Shown here in pieces: positions 48,169-58,050 of a stretch of DNA of 64,000 bases. The DNA lies in the NCBI RefSeq assembly GCF_904846715.1, contig NZ_CAJHBU010000013.1, positions 22,048 to 86,047 on the forward strand, given 5' to 3'. The translations under genes and the position numbers were made by a program. The notes under the pieces were generated by a model. That model ran no database searches. It was given only the letters and a program-made list of their open reading frames with translations, and was not told where the DNA came from. Position 1 is the first letter of the stretch, and each line of letters opens with the position of its first letter. This DNA is from Psychrobacter vallis. Lineage in GTDB: Bacteria > Pseudomonadota > Gammaproteobacteria > Pseudomonadales > Moraxellaceae.

Positions 48169-49260
48169 GTGTCTTATGAGTCTATGCAAGATACCTTTAT
48201 ACAGGCCTATCCAAAACTACTACAGCCTTCCGTTGCAGTAGCTGGCTTGTGGCTGGCACATGGTGATGAACCCTTACTGAGTCAATGGCTTATCGATGCC
48301 ATGCGGCCACATTGGCGCGCGCAAAATTACGCAATCAAGCGTATAGAGCTGATATCGGTTAAGAGTTGGCAAGAAGTGCTATCGGAGCTTGGCAGCCAAT
48401 CTTTATTTGATGATGCCAGCGCACTAATCGTAACAGGCAATCATAAACCGGACAAAGCCGTTATCGAAGCGTTAGAACGTTTTGTACAGGATGCACAAAC
48501 AGGGGCACACAGTCACAGTTTGTTATGGTTAACACCTAAGCAAGATCGCCGTGCGCAAAGCAGTAAATGGTTTGCGCCATTTGCTCAATATGGTCACGTG
48601 ATTGACTGTAATTTATACAACGAGCAGCAACGCCAGCAGTTATTACAAATACAAGCCCAGCAGTTTGGGCTAAAGCTGTCTCAAGAGGCTTGGCAGTTGC
48701 TTATGTCACATACCGAACACCACTTATTAAGTGCATATCAGACATTGTGGCGACTGTCCTATTTATTTGCCCCGCAGTTAGTTGGTAACAATGACGACTC
48801 GTTTCAGCACACAAATCAGCTGACACAGCCTGCGACAAACGTGGTGTTGGATATTAACGATTTACAAGCCGCGCTGGTCAGTGATGCGCAATTTAGTGTC
48901 TTTGACTTGTCTGATGCCATGCTCGCAGGCAACAGCGCACAAGTCGCCAAAATCATTTTTCAGCTCAAAGCCACAGGTGAGCCAACCACATTAGTCCTTT
49001 GGGCAATCAGTAAAGACATGCGTCAAATTATACAGTTGATGGATGGACAAGACCCGCAAGCGCTTGGTATCTGGCGCAGCAAACAAGGACTGTATCAACA
49101 AGCTTGCCGCCGGTATTCAAATGCGCAAACTCAAGAATGGCCTGCCCTACTTTATCGCTGTGACCAAGCCATCAAAGGCCTCATTCGCCAGCCAGCGTGG
49201 GAGCTATTATTACAGGCAGCGCTTGAGCTGGCAGGAAAACGTTTGTTTGCTAGCCGATAA
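48169..49260 (+). CDS. holA: DNA polymerase III subunit delta
   Basis: HolA is the wrench subunit of the clamp loader, opening the beta clamp. The 363-residue protein has the family N-terminal pattern (LWLAHGDEPLLSQWLIDAMRPHWR) and DASALIVTGNHKPDKAVIEALE, with the typical C-terminal helical collar. Length is slightly above E. coli (343); an insertion lies near residue 205-225 (NNDDSFQHTNQ). The start is a GTG at 48169 or an ATG at 48184; neither has a clear ribosome binding site, so translation may depend on lptE. It closes the leuS-lptE-holA cluster. Confidence 0.93.
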   Translation: MSYESMQDTFIQAYPKLLQPSVAVAGLWLAHGDEPLLSQWLIDAMRPHWRAQNYAIKRIELISVKSWQEVLSELGSQSLFDDASALIVTGNHKPDKAVIEALERFVQDAQTGAHSHSLLWLTPKQDRRAQSSKWFAPFAQYGHVIDCNLYNEQQRQQLLQIQAQQFGLKLSQEAWQLLMSHTEHHLLSAYQTLWRLSYLFAPQLVGNNDDSFQHTNQLTQPATNVVLDINDLQAALVSDAQFSVFDLSDAMLAGNSAQVAKIIFQLKATGEPTTLVLWAISKDMRQIIQLMDGQDPQALGIWRSKQGLYQQACRRYSNAQTQEWPALLYRCDQAIKGLIRQPAWELLLQAALELAGKRLFASR

Positions 49261-49440
49261 ACATCAATCATCCTTTTCCTTTTATTCTCTATTCTGACTT
49301 GCTCTCTCATTTCCATTTTCCTTCTATACTTTTACTGCCCCGACTTTGCCTTAACCTTTCTTAAACTAATTACCATTCCCTTTTGCCTGTGAAGTCTCTA
49401 CTATAGCTACACTTGAGTTAATTGTGATTGGATAGTTGTC

Positions 49441-50772
49441 ATGCGCAAAATGAGCAAAAAATCTGCTATTAAATGGGGCGTTATTGCCTTAGTTATCATA
49501 GCACTAGGGGCTTTGGCCTATACTTTCTTAAAACCAGAAGAAGTCACCCCTAACTATTTGACTGCCAAAGCTGAAATTGGTGACATCGAAAATAACGTGA
49601 TGGCGTCTGGTAAAGTCAAAGCACTCAATACCGTTGATGTCGGTGCTCAGGTGTCAGGTGAAGTAAAACGCCTTTACGTTGAGGTTGGTGATGAAGTGCA
49701 GCAAGGCGACCTGATTGCCCAAATCGACCAAGTCACGCAAAAAAACAACTTAAGCAATGAGCAAGCCAGCCTTGAGCAAAGCGTTGCTGCGATTCAAAGC
49801 GCGCAAGCAGAAGCATTGAGCCGTCAAGCCAGCCTTAAGAGCGCGTATGCCGATCTTGCCAGCCGCCAGTCTGAGCTCAAACAAGCGCAGTCGGACTTTA
49901 CTCGTTTGCAGTCTTTGGTCGCCATTGACGCAATATCCCAGCAAGAGTACGACACTCAAGCGACCAGCGTAGAAACCGCCAAAGCGGCTGTCGCCAACGC
50001 ACGTGCTGCTATCGATACCGCTAAAGCAGCCATTGCTACCGCCGACGCCAATATCAATAGCCAACAAGCGGCGCTACGCAAATCACAGACCAACGTCAGT
50101 ACTGCCGAAGAAGATCTCAGCTACACCACTATCCGTGCACCGATATCAGGTACAGTGGTATCGATTACCACTGAGCAAGGCACCACAGTCAACGCCAATC
50201 AAACCGCGCCAACCATCGTTACATTGGCCGATTTGTCTACTGTCCGTATCAACGCACAAATCTCCGAAGCTGACGTTATCAACGTCAATGCTGGGATGCC
50301 GGTTTATTTCAATATCATTGGCAATCCTGATCAGAAGTTCGATTCTGTTCTCAAGGCCGTCGAACCTGCCCCCGAAGTAATCAGTGATACCAGCTCTACC
50401 GATTCTGCAATTTACTATGTCGGCTATATCGAAGTACCCAATACTGAACGACGCTTTCGTATTGATATGACCGCACAGGTTTATATTGTCATCGATCAAG
50501 CAAAAGACGCCTTACTTATCCCTGCTGCGGCCCTACAACCTATAGATAGAGCTGATAAGACTGCTGCTACCAATGATAATTCAAACACAAAAACAGCCAA
50601 AGTACGTGTCCTAAAAGCAGATGGTCAAGTAGTGGAACAAGTAGTCACAACGGGTATCAATAACCGCGTCAATGTACAGGTTTTGAGTGGTTTAAATGAA
50701 GGCGATGAAGTGATATTAAGCGAAGAAAGTCCAGAAAAAGGACAGGGCAGCAAAGGTGGTAGACCTTTTTAA
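49441..50772 (+). CDS. macA: MacA-like periplasmic adaptor subunit of an ABC exporter
   Basis: A 443-residue membrane fusion protein. A single N-terminal anchor (VIALVIIALGALAYTFL), a lipoyl half-domain (VDVGAQVSGEVKRLYVEVGDEVQQGDLIAQID), a coiled-coil hairpin (about residues 95-215, Ala/Gln-rich), the second lipoyl half and a beta-barrel domain follow in MacA order. MacA couples MacB to an outer-membrane TolC-type channel. The substrate cannot be told: macrolides, peptides, siderophores or other compounds are all known for this family. macB follows 101 bases downstream; no tolC is present here. Confidence 0.9.
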   Translation: MRKMSKKSAIKWGVIALVIIALGALAYTFLKPEEVTPNYLTAKAEIGDIENNVMASGKVKALNTVDVGAQVSGEVKRLYVEVGDEVQQGDLIAQIDQVTQKNNLSNEQASLEQSVAAIQSAQAEALSRQASLKSAYADLASRQSELKQAQSDFTRLQSLVAIDAISQQEYDTQATSVETAKAAVANARAAIDTAKAAIATADANINSQQAALRKSQTNVSTAEEDLSYTTIRAPISGTVVSITTEQGTTVNANQTAPTIVTLADLSTVRINAQISEADVINVNAGMPVYFNIIGNPDQKFDSVLKAVEPAPEVISDTSSTDSAIYYVGYIEVPNTERRFRIDMTAQVYIVIDQAKDALLIPAAALQPIDRADKTAATNDNSNTKTAKVRVLKADGQVVEQVVTTGINNRVNVQVLSGLNEGDEVILSEESPEKGQGSKGGRPF

Positions 50773-50873
50773 CGCTTAATCACAAAAATTGAGTATGTAT
50801 CTTAATCAATAAGTATCTACTCAATTTGACAAAAGCAATTATGTAATCAGTATTGATATAGGCAGCAGCGCAA

Positions 50874-52871
50874 ATGAATACCCTAGACCCCAGCCCTACT
50901 ATCGCAGCAGATACCCCATTGATGGAAGTCAAAGGGCTAATAAGAGAGTTCAAAGCTGGTGAACAAACCATTCGGGTGCTCCATGATATCAATCTGACCA
51001 TCAACCAAGGCGAAATGGTCGCCATCATTGGTCAGTCAGGCTCTGGCAAATCGACCTTGATGAATATCTTAGGTTGCCTAGATCAGGCAACTGCTGGTGA
51101 ATATAAAGTATATGGACAGTCAGTCAGTCGCTTAGACGCCGATGAGCTGGCCAAACTGCGCCGTGAGCATTTTGGCTTTATTTTTCAGCGTTACCATTTG
51201 CTTGGCGATATCAGTGCGCGAGACAATGTCTCTGTCCCCGCCGTGTATGCTGGTATGGATGGACAAGCCCGTAACGAGCGTGCCGAAAAACTATTAACAG
51301 ATTTGGGCTTGGGCGAAAAAGTCAATAATCGTCCGAACCAGCTCTCAGGTGGTCAGCAGCAGCGTGTGTCTATCGCCCGTGCGCTCATGAACGGTGGCGA
51401 TATCATCTTAGCGGATGAGCCAACAGGGGCACTTGATAGCAAGTCTGGCGAAGATGTTATGAAAATTTTGTATGACCTAAACGCTCAAGGTCATACTATT
51501 ATTATGGTCACCCACGATCCCGGGCTTGCGGCGCAAGCCGAACGTGTGATTGAACTCAAAGACGGCTACGTGATTGCCGATTATAAAAACGATAATTATA
51601 AACCAAACCATGTACAACCTGAGCCCATTTTAGACAACAATCGTAAAAGTGTTTTTAGCAGCTTTATCGATCGTCTGCTTGAAGCCTTTAAAATGTCTTT
51701 GCTAGCGATGCGCGCTCATAAAATGCGTACCCTTTTGACCATGCTGGGTATTATTATTGGTATTGCCTCAGTCGTCTCAGTAGTAGGGCTTGGAAAAGGC
51801 TCACAGGCGCAAATACTTTCTAATATCAGCTCGCTTGGCACCAATACCATTACCGTTCGTGATGGCTATCCTTATGGAGATCCAAGACGGCAATATAACG
51901 ATGACAATTTGACACCGCAAGATGCGCAAGCGGTTGCCGATCAGCCTTATGTCCTCAGTGTCAGTCCTCAGCTTGATACCAATTTGGATGTGCGTTATCG
52001 CAACATCCAAGAAGCAGCCAGCATCAGTGGCGTCGGTGAAGAATACCTGAGTGTCAGTGGTGAAACACTGATACGAGGTCAAGGTTTTAATGAGCAAAGC
52101 ATATTACGCCGAACACAAGACATCATCATTGATGACAATGCCAAAAAAACCTTTTTTCCAGATAATCCCGACCCCATCGGTGAGGTGGTGTTGATCGGTA
52201 GCGTACCAGGACGCATCATAGGTGTCCTTGCACCTAATACTGGTGGCTTTGGTAGAAGTGTCGATACACCAACCTTGTACATGCCTTATACGACGATGAT
52301 GTCACGTATCATAGGCGGCTCCAATATTGAAAGCTTTGTTGCACTGATTGATAATAACATCTCCTCTACCGCTGCTGAATCTGCTATCTATCAATTGATC
52401 GAAAGCCGTCATGGCACCGATGATTTTCGTATCACTAACTCAGACTCCATTCGCCAAACTATTGAATCAACTACCACGGCAATGACGTTATTAATCTCAT
52501 CTATTGCTATTATCTCTTTGGTCGTCGGCGGTATCGGCGTGATGAATATTATGCTGGTATCAGTCACCGAGCGCACCAATGAGATTGGCGTACGCATGGC
52601 TGTCGGTGCACGCCAAAACGACATCATGCAGCAATTTTTGATTGAAGCCATTTTGGTCTGTGTGTTAGGAGGGTTAATTGGCATTGGCTTAGCATTTGCT
52701 ATCGGTGAACTCATCAACCGTGTGGGCGGTGACAGCTTTCAAGTGATCTACTCGTCAACCTCTATCATTGCAGCGTTTGTTTGCTCAACGCTGATTGGTA
52801 TCGTCTTCGGTTTCTTGCCAGCACGTAATGCTGCCAAATTGGATCCTGTGGAAGCACTGTCTAGAGATTAA
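50874..52871 (+). CDS. macB: MacB-like ABC exporter, ATPase-permease fusion
   Basis: A 665-residue fusion of an N-terminal ABC ATPase and a C-terminal MacB permease. Walker A is GQSGSGKSTLMNILG, the signature LSGGQQQRVSIARAL, and Walker B ILADEPTGALD. The permease part has one helix at about residue 288-308, a large periplasmic domain to about residue 530, and three more helices ending in FLPARNAAKLDPVEAL. This matches MacB (648 residues in E. coli). It forms an operon with macA. Confidence 0.93.
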   Translation: MNTLDPSPTIAADTPLMEVKGLIREFKAGEQTIRVLHDINLTINQGEMVAIIGQSGSGKSTLMNILGCLDQATAGEYKVYGQSVSRLDADELAKLRREHFGFIFQRYHLLGDISARDNVSVPAVYAGMDGQARNERAEKLLTDLGLGEKVNNRPNQLSGGQQQRVSIARALMNGGDIILADEPTGALDSKSGEDVMKILYDLNAQGHTIIMVTHDPGLAAQAERVIELKDGYVIADYKNDNYKPNHVQPEPILDNNRKSVFSSFIDRLLEAFKMSLLAMRAHKMRTLLTMLGIIIGIASVVSVVGLGKGSQAQILSNISSLGTNTITVRDGYPYGDPRRQYNDDNLTPQDAQAVADQPYVLSVSPQLDTNLDVRYRNIQEAASISGVGEEYLSVSGETLIRGQGFNEQSILRRTQDIIIDDNAKKTFFPDNPDPIGEVVLIGSVPGRIIGVLAPNTGGFGRSVDTPTLYMPYTTMMSRIIGGSNIESFVALIDNNISSTAAESAIYQLIESRHGTDDFRITNSDSIRQTIESTTTAMTLLISSIAIISLVVGGIGVMNIMLVSVTERTNEIGVRMAVGARQNDIMQQFLIEAILVCVLGGLIGIGLAFAIGELINRVGGDSFQVIYSSTSIIAAFVCSTLIGIVFGFLPARNAAKLDPVEALSRD

Positions 52872-52986
52872 GCAGCCATTTCTAATACGTGTAAGCAAAA
52901 TGCTCAATACTTTGCATGAAACCACAGTGAAATTTTGAAAAATTATAGATTTTTACCGAAGATTTGTACTTTTTTCAAATTCGGGG

Positions 52987-53014
52987 TTGTAATTGTCATA
53001 ATAATATATATAAT
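52987..53014 (+). promoter_or_regulatory. Predicted sigma70 promoter upstream of the tRNA-Lys unit
   Basis: TTGTAA (52987-52992) and the consensus -10 box TATAAT (53009-53014) have a 16-base spacer. It reads toward the tRNA genes. Confidence 0.6.
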
Positions 53015-53139
53015 GTGCTCTCACGTTTAGGGATACAAATGCTTTAAACGTTGAAGCAAGCTTAATGTATTTTTTACTATTGATAACTCAATATATAAAA
53101 AATTAAGTTTGAGACATTTTTTAGATGTCTGGTTTTAAT

Positions 53140-53161
53140 AAATTTCCTTTTAAGGAAATTT
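53140..53161. repeat. Palindrome in the leader of the tRNA unit
   Basis: Ten-base arms AAATTTCCTT and AAGGAAATTT with a two-base centre, perfect in both arms. The A/T-rich composition would make it a site for a dimeric protein rather than a terminator. Confidence 0.5.
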
Positions 53162-53240
53162 AACTTGCAGTAAATGCAAACCTAGTTTGGATACAGTGTT
53201 TTTAGAATTTAAGAAAATATAAATTCTCTTGCACTCGGAC

Positions 53241-53253
53241 AAAGCAGTGCTTT
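53241..53253. promoter_or_regulatory. Conserved palindrome upstream of first tRNA-Lys
   Basis: AAAGCAGTGCTTT, a 13-base palindrome, ends 16 bases before the tRNA. The identical sequence at the same spacing lies upstream of the second tRNA (53478-53490). Confidence 0.5.
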
Positions 53254-53269
53254 GTTTTATCCTCACTCA

Positions 53270-53345
53270 GGGCCGATAGCTCAGTTGGTAGAGCAGTTGA
53301 CTTTTAATCAATTGGTCCCGCGTTCGAGTCGCGGTCGGCCCACCA
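53270..53345 (+). tRNA. tRNA-Lys (anticodon UUU), copy 1
   Basis: A 76-base tRNA with acceptor arm GGGCCGA pairing to TCGGCCC, D-loop AGCTCAGTTGGTAGAGC, anticodon loop CTTTTAA with TTT anticodon, T-loop GTTCGAGTC and encoded CCA. It matches bacterial tRNA-Lys. Copy 2 is identical and starts 237 bases downstream. Confidence 0.97.
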
Positions 53346-53477
53346 TTTTCAGTAGTGCGCTTGTTGTGTACATTGCCCTATCAGGTATTGGCGTAATAAG
53401 TAACAAAGTTTATAGAAGCTTTCTTCTAGAAAACTTCACCGAATTTACGAACATGTAAATTCACTTGCAGAGCTAAA

Positions 53478-53490
53478 AAAGCAGTGCTTT
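53478..53490. promoter_or_regulatory. Conserved palindrome upstream of second tRNA-Lys
   Basis: AAAGCAGTGCTTT, identical to 53241-53253 and at the same distance from its tRNA. No conventional -35/-10 pair is clear around it, so it may be a processing or regulatory site. Confidence 0.5.
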
Positions 53491-53506
53491 TTTTATACGC
53501 TCTTCA

Positions 53507-53582
53507 GGGCCGATAGCTCAGTTGGTAGAGCAGTTGACTTTTAATCAATTGGTCCCGCGTTCGAGTCGCGGTCGGCCCACCA
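53507..53582 (+). tRNA. tRNA-Lys (anticodon UUU), copy 2
   Basis: Identical in sequence to the tRNA at 53270-53345, including the encoded CCA. It arose by duplication of a 237-base unit that includes the preceding leader, and it is followed at once by a strong terminator. Confidence 0.97.
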
Positions 53583-53589
53583 TTTTTAG

Positions 53590-53624
53590 AAAGCCCAGTC
53601 ATTTAATTGACTGGGCTTTTTTTT
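53590..53624 (+). terminator. tRNA-Lys unit terminator
   Basis: Arms AAAGCCCAGTCA and TGACTGGGCTTT around a short A/T loop are followed by eight or more T. It lies eight bases after the second tRNA. Confidence 0.92.
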
Positions 53625-53639
53625 GTTTAAAGGTTTACT

Positions 53640-54428
53640 TTATTTTTTACGATTCCGTTTAAACATACTAAGATCAGCATTTCTTCGCCACAGTAGTTTA
53701 TGCTTAATGGTATCCTTAATCGTGCGTGGGTGCTTTGGTGCTTGGATAATTAGACTATCAAAAGTTGCTTCATCTATCGCCAGCTCACCGCCATGCGCCA
53801 TCATGACGTTAGAAGGGTTCAAGCGTTTTATGCGTTGTAGGGACTCGATATACACTTTAGGGTCATAAATGGGAAAAGGCGCAACGAACTTATGACGCAG
53901 TTTGATAATCAAATCAGCCGTATATACTTGCCGACTGGGTACATGAAACAAAGACAAATCGCGGTCTGTATGTCCTGGCGTCTCAAGCACCTGCCATTCA
54001 TCAAACTCTGGTACAACGTCACCATCTTTGACCTTAACATCAGGTTTGAGATGCGCTGGATAATATAGATTCTTGGATGATCGGCCTTGACGTTTCGCTA
54101 CGTAATGCGCAAGATTGATATCCACAAGATGCATGGCTCGGCCACCAAACCCACTGTACCACTGATGTTGTTTATCAGCTGAGACCACCAGACAGCCTGT
54201 TTGTTCCCTGAATTTATGAGCGCCACCTGCATGATCTGGATGCATATGAGTGACCATGACTACTTTTAGATCCGTTACTGGTCTTTGCAAATTAACTGCA
54301 ATATAATTTAGCACCATCGCCACATCAGGATGGCAACCGCCATCTAATAATAGGATTTTGTCAGGATAGACCGCCAGATACGTACTTTGGATATATCCCT
54401 CTAAACGTACAATTTCACATAAACTCAT
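53640..54428 (-). CDS. Metallo-beta-lactamase-fold hydrolase
   Basis: A 262-residue cytosolic protein of the MBL superfamily. The metal motif THMHPDHAGGAHKF (HxHxDH) is at about residue 60-73; the downstream histidine is in LETPGHTDRDLSLF and the aspartate in VYTADLI. The fold fits a lactonase, thioesterase or related hydrolase; the substrate is not evident. It is not a beta-lactamase by its context, as no signal peptide is present. AGGGA lies six bases before the ATG. It is a single gene converging with the tRNA-Lys unit. Confidence 0.85.
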   Translation of the reverse strand: MSLCEIVRLEGYIQSTYLAVYPDKILLLDGGCHPDVAMVLNYIAVNLQRPVTDLKVVMVTHMHPDHAGGAHKFREQTGCLVVSADKQHQWYSGFGGRAMHLVDINLAHYVAKRQGRSSKNLYYPAHLKPDVKVKDGDVVPEFDEWQVLETPGHTDRDLSLFHVPSRQVYTADLIIKLRHKFVAPFPIYDPKVYIESLQRIKRLNPSNVMMAHGGELAIDEATFDSLIIQAPKHPRTIKDTIKHKLLWRRNADLSMFKRNRKK

Positions 54429-54570
54429 TCATCGTCCCTGACTAGATCGTATTTATATTTTTAGTATAACGTTGATCAATCCGAAATAAATCCTTTTCAG
54501 TGAACGCTTGTGACTATTATTTATTTATCCAATTGTCATCTCAATATCTTACGAAAAATTTTTGTCCATA

Positions 54571-54599
54571 AAAAAACCCAGCACTTAGGCTGGGTTTTT
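54571..54599 (-). terminator. Terminator of the catalase gene
   Basis: Arms AAAACCCAGC and GCTGGGTTTT around ACTTAG (in plus orientation), with A- and T-runs on both sides. It lies about 35 bases beyond the katE stop and can act in both directions. Confidence 0.85.
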
Positions 54600-54631
54600 C
54601 GTGTTCAAAATAAACCTTATGGATTCATAAG

Positions 54632-56719
54632 TTACGCCAAATCACGTACCTTTGGTTCACGCTCCCACAGACGCTGTTTGGCATTTTCGATAAAGCTATC
54701 CAAATCTGCTAATGGGGTAACGAAAGCATCTTTTTCAACTGGTAGTTTACTTAAGATGAATTCATCTGTCGCACCGCAATAAGCAATTGCTTTACAGTGT
54801 ACATAAGCGTCATTAAACCAATCTAGCGTCGCACTGTCTTTAGCCATTTTTTTGGCTTGATCTGGCATGATAATACTTACTACCGCATCAAATAGCACTG
54901 AAGGGCCACCTGATACACGCTCATCAGCCTGAATACGTGTGCCATCATCTAACACCACTTCTTTGCTCGGTGAGACAATTTTCACTCGTGCCCCTTCTTT
55001 AAGCGCTGCTTCTTCAAACTTCTTAATTTCGCTATGATTTGAGCCTTCTGCTACCAAAATACCAATCATACGGCTTTTTAGCGTTTTGGGCGTACGTCCA
55101 ATCGTTTGTAGCGGTTCTGATAATGCCAAATCTTGTACAGGTGCCGCCGCATTAGCAGGTTCTGGCAATTCCATGCCAAGCGCTTTAGACACACGATTTG
55201 CCAACTCTTCATCTATCTGACGTAAGTGACCCAACATACGAGTACGAATATACGGCGTGTCTACTTTACTCAATTCAAAGGTGTAAGCGGTTGCAATATG
55301 GGCTTGCTCTGCTGGCGTTTGGCTACGATAGAACATACGTGGTTGGCTATAATGATCGGCAAAGCTCTCAGCTCTTACGCGACCTTTAACACCATCATCC
55401 AACTTTTCATTAAATGACTTAAAGCCTTTTTCTTCACTTTCACGCGGACTTTCTGGATCAAGACTCTGTGGATCATATAAGACACGAGTCTTTGGCACAC
55501 GCATTTGCATATGGCCATCTTGCTGATTATTGGCAAACGGACATTTTGGCGCATTGATTGGAATCTGCGCAAAGTTTGGCGAACCTAAGCGTGACAACTG
55601 CGTGTCTAGGTAGCTAAACAAACGACCTTGCAATAAAGGATCGTTACTGAAATCGATACCAGGTGGTACGTGCGATGGACAGAATGCCACTTGCTCAGTT
55701 TCTGAGAAGAAATTGTCAGGGTAACGGTTCAGTACCATTTTACCAATGATTTTTACTGGTACAGTCTCTTCTGGAATCAGTTTGGTCGCGTCTAAATGAT
55801 CAAACGGGAATTGATCAGCTTCTTCCTCCGTAAATAACTGAACACCAAGTTGCCATTCTGGAAAATCACCAGCCTCAATCGCTTCAAACAAATCACGGCG
55901 ATTATAATCAGGATCCGCCCCAGAGATTTTTACGGCTTCATCCCAAATAAGTGATTGTACGCCTGCTACTGGTTTCCAATGGAAACGCACAAACGTACTC
56001 TTACCTTCTTTATTAAGCAAGCGGAAACTGTGAATACTAAAGCCTTCCATCATACTAAAGCTACGCGGTAAGGCACGATCACTCATCAACCAAATGACAT
56101 TGTGCATCGTTTCAGGACTTAGTGACACAAAATCCCAAAACGTATCATGGGCAGAAGCCGCTTGTGGGAAACCGCGATCTGGCTCTGGTTTTACAGCGTG
56201 AATTAAATCTGGAAATTTAATGGCGTCTTGGATAAAGAAAATCGGCATGTTGTTAGCAACCAAATCCCAATTGCCTTCATCTGTGTAAAATTTAGTGGAG
56301 AAACCACGTACATCACGCGGTGTGTCTTTGGAGCCTTTGTTACCAGCAACCGTTGAAAAGCGGGTAAAGACAGGAGTTTGCTTGCCAGTTTCGGTCAAGA
56401 TATTGGCTGTTGTATATTCTGCTAATGATTCAGTTAACTCAAAATAACCATGAGCAGCACTACCACGAGCATGCACTACACGCTCAGGGATACGCTCATG
56501 GTCAAAATGGGTAATTTTTTCGCGTAAAGCAAAATCTTCTAGCAAAGCAGGACCACGTGGTCCTGCTTTCAAAGAGTTTTGATTGTCAGAAATAGGCACT
56601 CCTTGCTGAGTGGTTAACACTTTTGAATCTTCTGCGGCACGCTGATGGGTTTCGCCCCCATTGCCAATTTCGGTATTCATGTTTTTAGCGGGGTCGGTAT
56701 TATCAAGATTCTTTTTCAT
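54632..56719 (-). CDS. katE: Catalase HPII-type (large-subunit, clade 2)
   Basis: A 695-residue heme catalase of the large-subunit class, in the same range as E. coli KatE (753). The heme-side histidine lies in [14 protein letters not shown] (about residue 83), the distal asparagine in [19 protein letters not shown], and the proximal tyrosine in [13 protein letters not shown]. From about residue 550 a C-terminal flavodoxin/DJ-1-like domain is present ([15 protein letters not shown]...[19 protein letters not shown]), which defines the class. The gene is monocistronic. AGGAT is five bases before the ATG. I see no OxyR site in the upstream region. Confidence 0.95.
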   Translation of the reverse strand: MKKNLDNTDPAKNMNTEIGNGGETHQRAAEDSKVLTTQQGVPISDNQNSLKAGPRGPALLEDFALREKITHFDHERIPERVVHARGSAAHGYFELTESLAEYTTANILTETGKQTPVFTRFSTVAGNKGSKDTPRDVRGFSTKFYTDEGNWDLVANNMPIFFIQDAIKFPDLIHAVKPEPDRGFPQAASAHDTFWDFVSLSPETMHNVIWLMSDRALPRSFSMMEGFSIHSFRLLNKEGKSTFVRFHWKPVAGVQSLIWDEAVKISGADPDYNRRDLFEAIEAGDFPEWQLGVQLFTEEEADQFPFDHLDATKLIPEETVPVKIIGKMVLNRYPDNFFSETEQVAFCPSHVPPGIDFSNDPLLQGRLFSYLDTQLSRLGSPNFAQIPINAPKCPFANNQQDGHMQMRVPKTRVLYDPQSLDPESPRESEEKGFKSFNEKLDDGVKGRVRAESFADHYSQPRMFYRSQTPAEQAHIATAYTFELSKVDTPYIRTRMLGHLRQIDEELANRVSKALGMELPEPANAAAPVQDLALSEPLQTIGRTPKTLKSRMIGILVAEGSNHSEIKKFEEAALKEGARVKIVSPSKEVVLDDGTRIQADERVSGGPSVLFDAVVSIIMPDQAKKMAKDSATLDWFNDAYVHCKAIAYCGATDEFILSKLPVEKDAFVTPLADLDSFIENAKQRLWEREPKVRDLA

Positions 56720-57144
56720 AAGATATCCTAGCTGATGAATGAATTTATAATTGCAAAACCAATGAAATTTTTTGCGTCATATCCATAACGCTCTATTAGA
56801 TAAATGCTTAGCGGTATAAGCAACTTATCTTGGTTTATAAAAATAATAACTATTAAATTTATGGAAATTTGCAAACTTATCAATAAATTATAGTACTCAA
56901 AAATAATGAAGGGAACATGACGAACCTTGTTGATTTTTGGTTAATGTTTGCATCTAACGTATAAAATTTACGCCATGCTGCTTTGAGCCCATGCTACTAT
57001 CAGTAATAGGTTGTCACCATTTGTTTAAAGCTGTTGTCCATAACTAATGAGTGTAAATAGTGAACCGCCAATGATGACCTGTCCTAGTAGTGGGCGATTT
57101 CGGTAGCCGACTATTTTTTTCTAATTCAAAATATAAGGCTATTT
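56720..57144. promoter_or_regulatory. Divergent region between katE and the hydrolase gene
   Basis: About 425 A/T-rich bases with no open reading frame I can support. The katE promoter must lie in the left part. A good promoter pointing right is TTGGTT (56937) and TATAAA (56960) with 17 bases between. This leaves about 170 bases of untranslated leader before the next gene, in which I see no known motif. Confidence 0.45.
56937..56965 (+). promoter_or_regulatory. Predicted promoter for the dienelactone hydrolase gene
   Basis: TTGGTT (56937-56942) and TATAAA (56960-56965) are separated by 17 bases and face the hydrolase gene at 57145. Confidence 0.4.
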
Positions 57145-57936
57145 ATGTTTTCACTCCCTCTGAATACGCGCGTCCTTTCTATCCGCTCTTCACTCACTTA
57201 CTTGTCATTAGGTGTAATAGCACTCACAGTCAGCCAGACGGCGGCCGCGATTACGACCAAAACTGTCACCTACACAGTAGATAACCAAGCCTACGAAGGC
57301 TACTATGCCAAAGCCGATAAGCCGAACGCCCCTTTTATCCTGCTGATTCATGATTGGGATGGTCTCACAGACTATGAGCGCAAGCGCGCTGACATGTTGG
57401 CTGAAGAAGGCTACAACGTATTGGCAGCAGACATGTTTGGGCAAGGCATTCGCCCTACGTCTGTTGAAGAAAATAAACGTTTGACCGGCGCCCTATATGA
57501 TGACCGGAACAAGATGCGACGCATCGTTGCCAGCGCTTTAACTGCGGGCCAGCAACAAGGTAATAATGTCCGTAATGGCGTAACGATGGGCTATTGCTTT
57601 GGCGGTACGGTCGCTTTAGAGATTGCAAGATCTGGCTTTGAGCAAAAAGCCTTTGTGCCTTTCCACGGTGCTTTTGATATCCCAACGGGTCAAAATTATG
57701 ACAAAACCACAGGCGAGATATTGGTATTTCACGGCTCTGCGGACGAATCGGTGTCTCTCGAGAGCTTCGCTACTTTGGGTAAGACGCTAGAAGCGGCCAA
57801 TGTACCTCATGAGATGATCACCTATAGTGGCGCGCCACACGCCTTTAGCGTGTTCGGAAGCGATAGATACGATGCTCGCGCTGATGAGCGTTCTTGGAAA
57901 CGCTATTTAGATTTTTTGGCAGATGAATATAAATAG
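57145..57936 (+). CDS. Dienelactone hydrolase family protein, exported
   Basis: A 263-residue alpha/beta hydrolase of the dienelactone hydrolase family with an N-terminal signal peptide (hydrophobic segment to about residue 35, ending TAAAI). The nucleophile is the cysteine in GYCFGG (GxCxGG), with acid in HGSADESV and histidine in SGAPHAFS. This forms a Cys-Asp-His triad. Exported relatives are common in marine and psychrotolerant gammaproteobacteria and the substrate is usually unknown. AAGG precedes the ATG by six bases. Confidence 0.9.
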   Translation: MFSLPLNTRVLSIRSSLTYLSLGVIALTVSQTAAAITTKTVTYTVDNQAYEGYYAKADKPNAPFILLIHDWDGLTDYERKRADMLAEEGYNVLAADMFGQGIRPTSVEENKRLTGALYDDRNKMRRIVASALTAGQQQGNNVRNGVTMGYCFGGTVALEIARSGFEQKAFVPFHGAFDIPTGQNYDKTTGEILVFHGSADESVSLESFATLGKTLEAANVPHEMITYSGAPHAFSVFGSDRYDARADERSWKRYLDFLADEYK

Positions 57937-57981
57937 CCTAGCGGTATAAAAATATCAGTAACCATATAAGTAACGCTAAAT

Positions 57982-58034
57982 AAAAAGACACCTCAATCAA
58001 GATCTTATAACGATCAATTGCGGTGTCTTTTTTT
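57982..58034. terminator. Terminator between the convergent hydrolase and DUF938 genes
   Basis: AAAGACACC and GGTGTCTTT are separated by about 30 bases that can extend the stem partly (GATC and GATC blocks), with A-runs before and T-runs after. It fits a bidirectional terminator. Confidence 0.6.
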
Positions 58035-58050
58035 CTGAGGCTTTAACAAC

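Larger units (their letters stand above)
52872..53269. promoter_or_regulatory. 400-bp region before the tRNA genes
   Basis: No credible protein gene. A promoter-like TTGTAA (52987) and TATAAT (53009) with 16 bases between is followed by about 250 transcribed bases before the first tRNA, so it could drive the tRNA unit or a leader RNA. A near-perfect palindrome, AAATTTCCTT and AAGGAAATTT with two bases between, is at 53140-53161. Confidence 0.5.

Noticed and set aside
53230..53260. Separate sigma70 promoters for each tRNA-Lys
   Set aside because: TTGCAC/TTGCAG boxes exist, but the distance to any -10-like T/A stretch is 20-22 bases, too long for a normal promoter.
56937..57144. A 15-codon leader peptide (start near 56917) with AAGGGA upstream
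   Set aside because: Too short to assess, without attenuation-type repeats of one amino acid.
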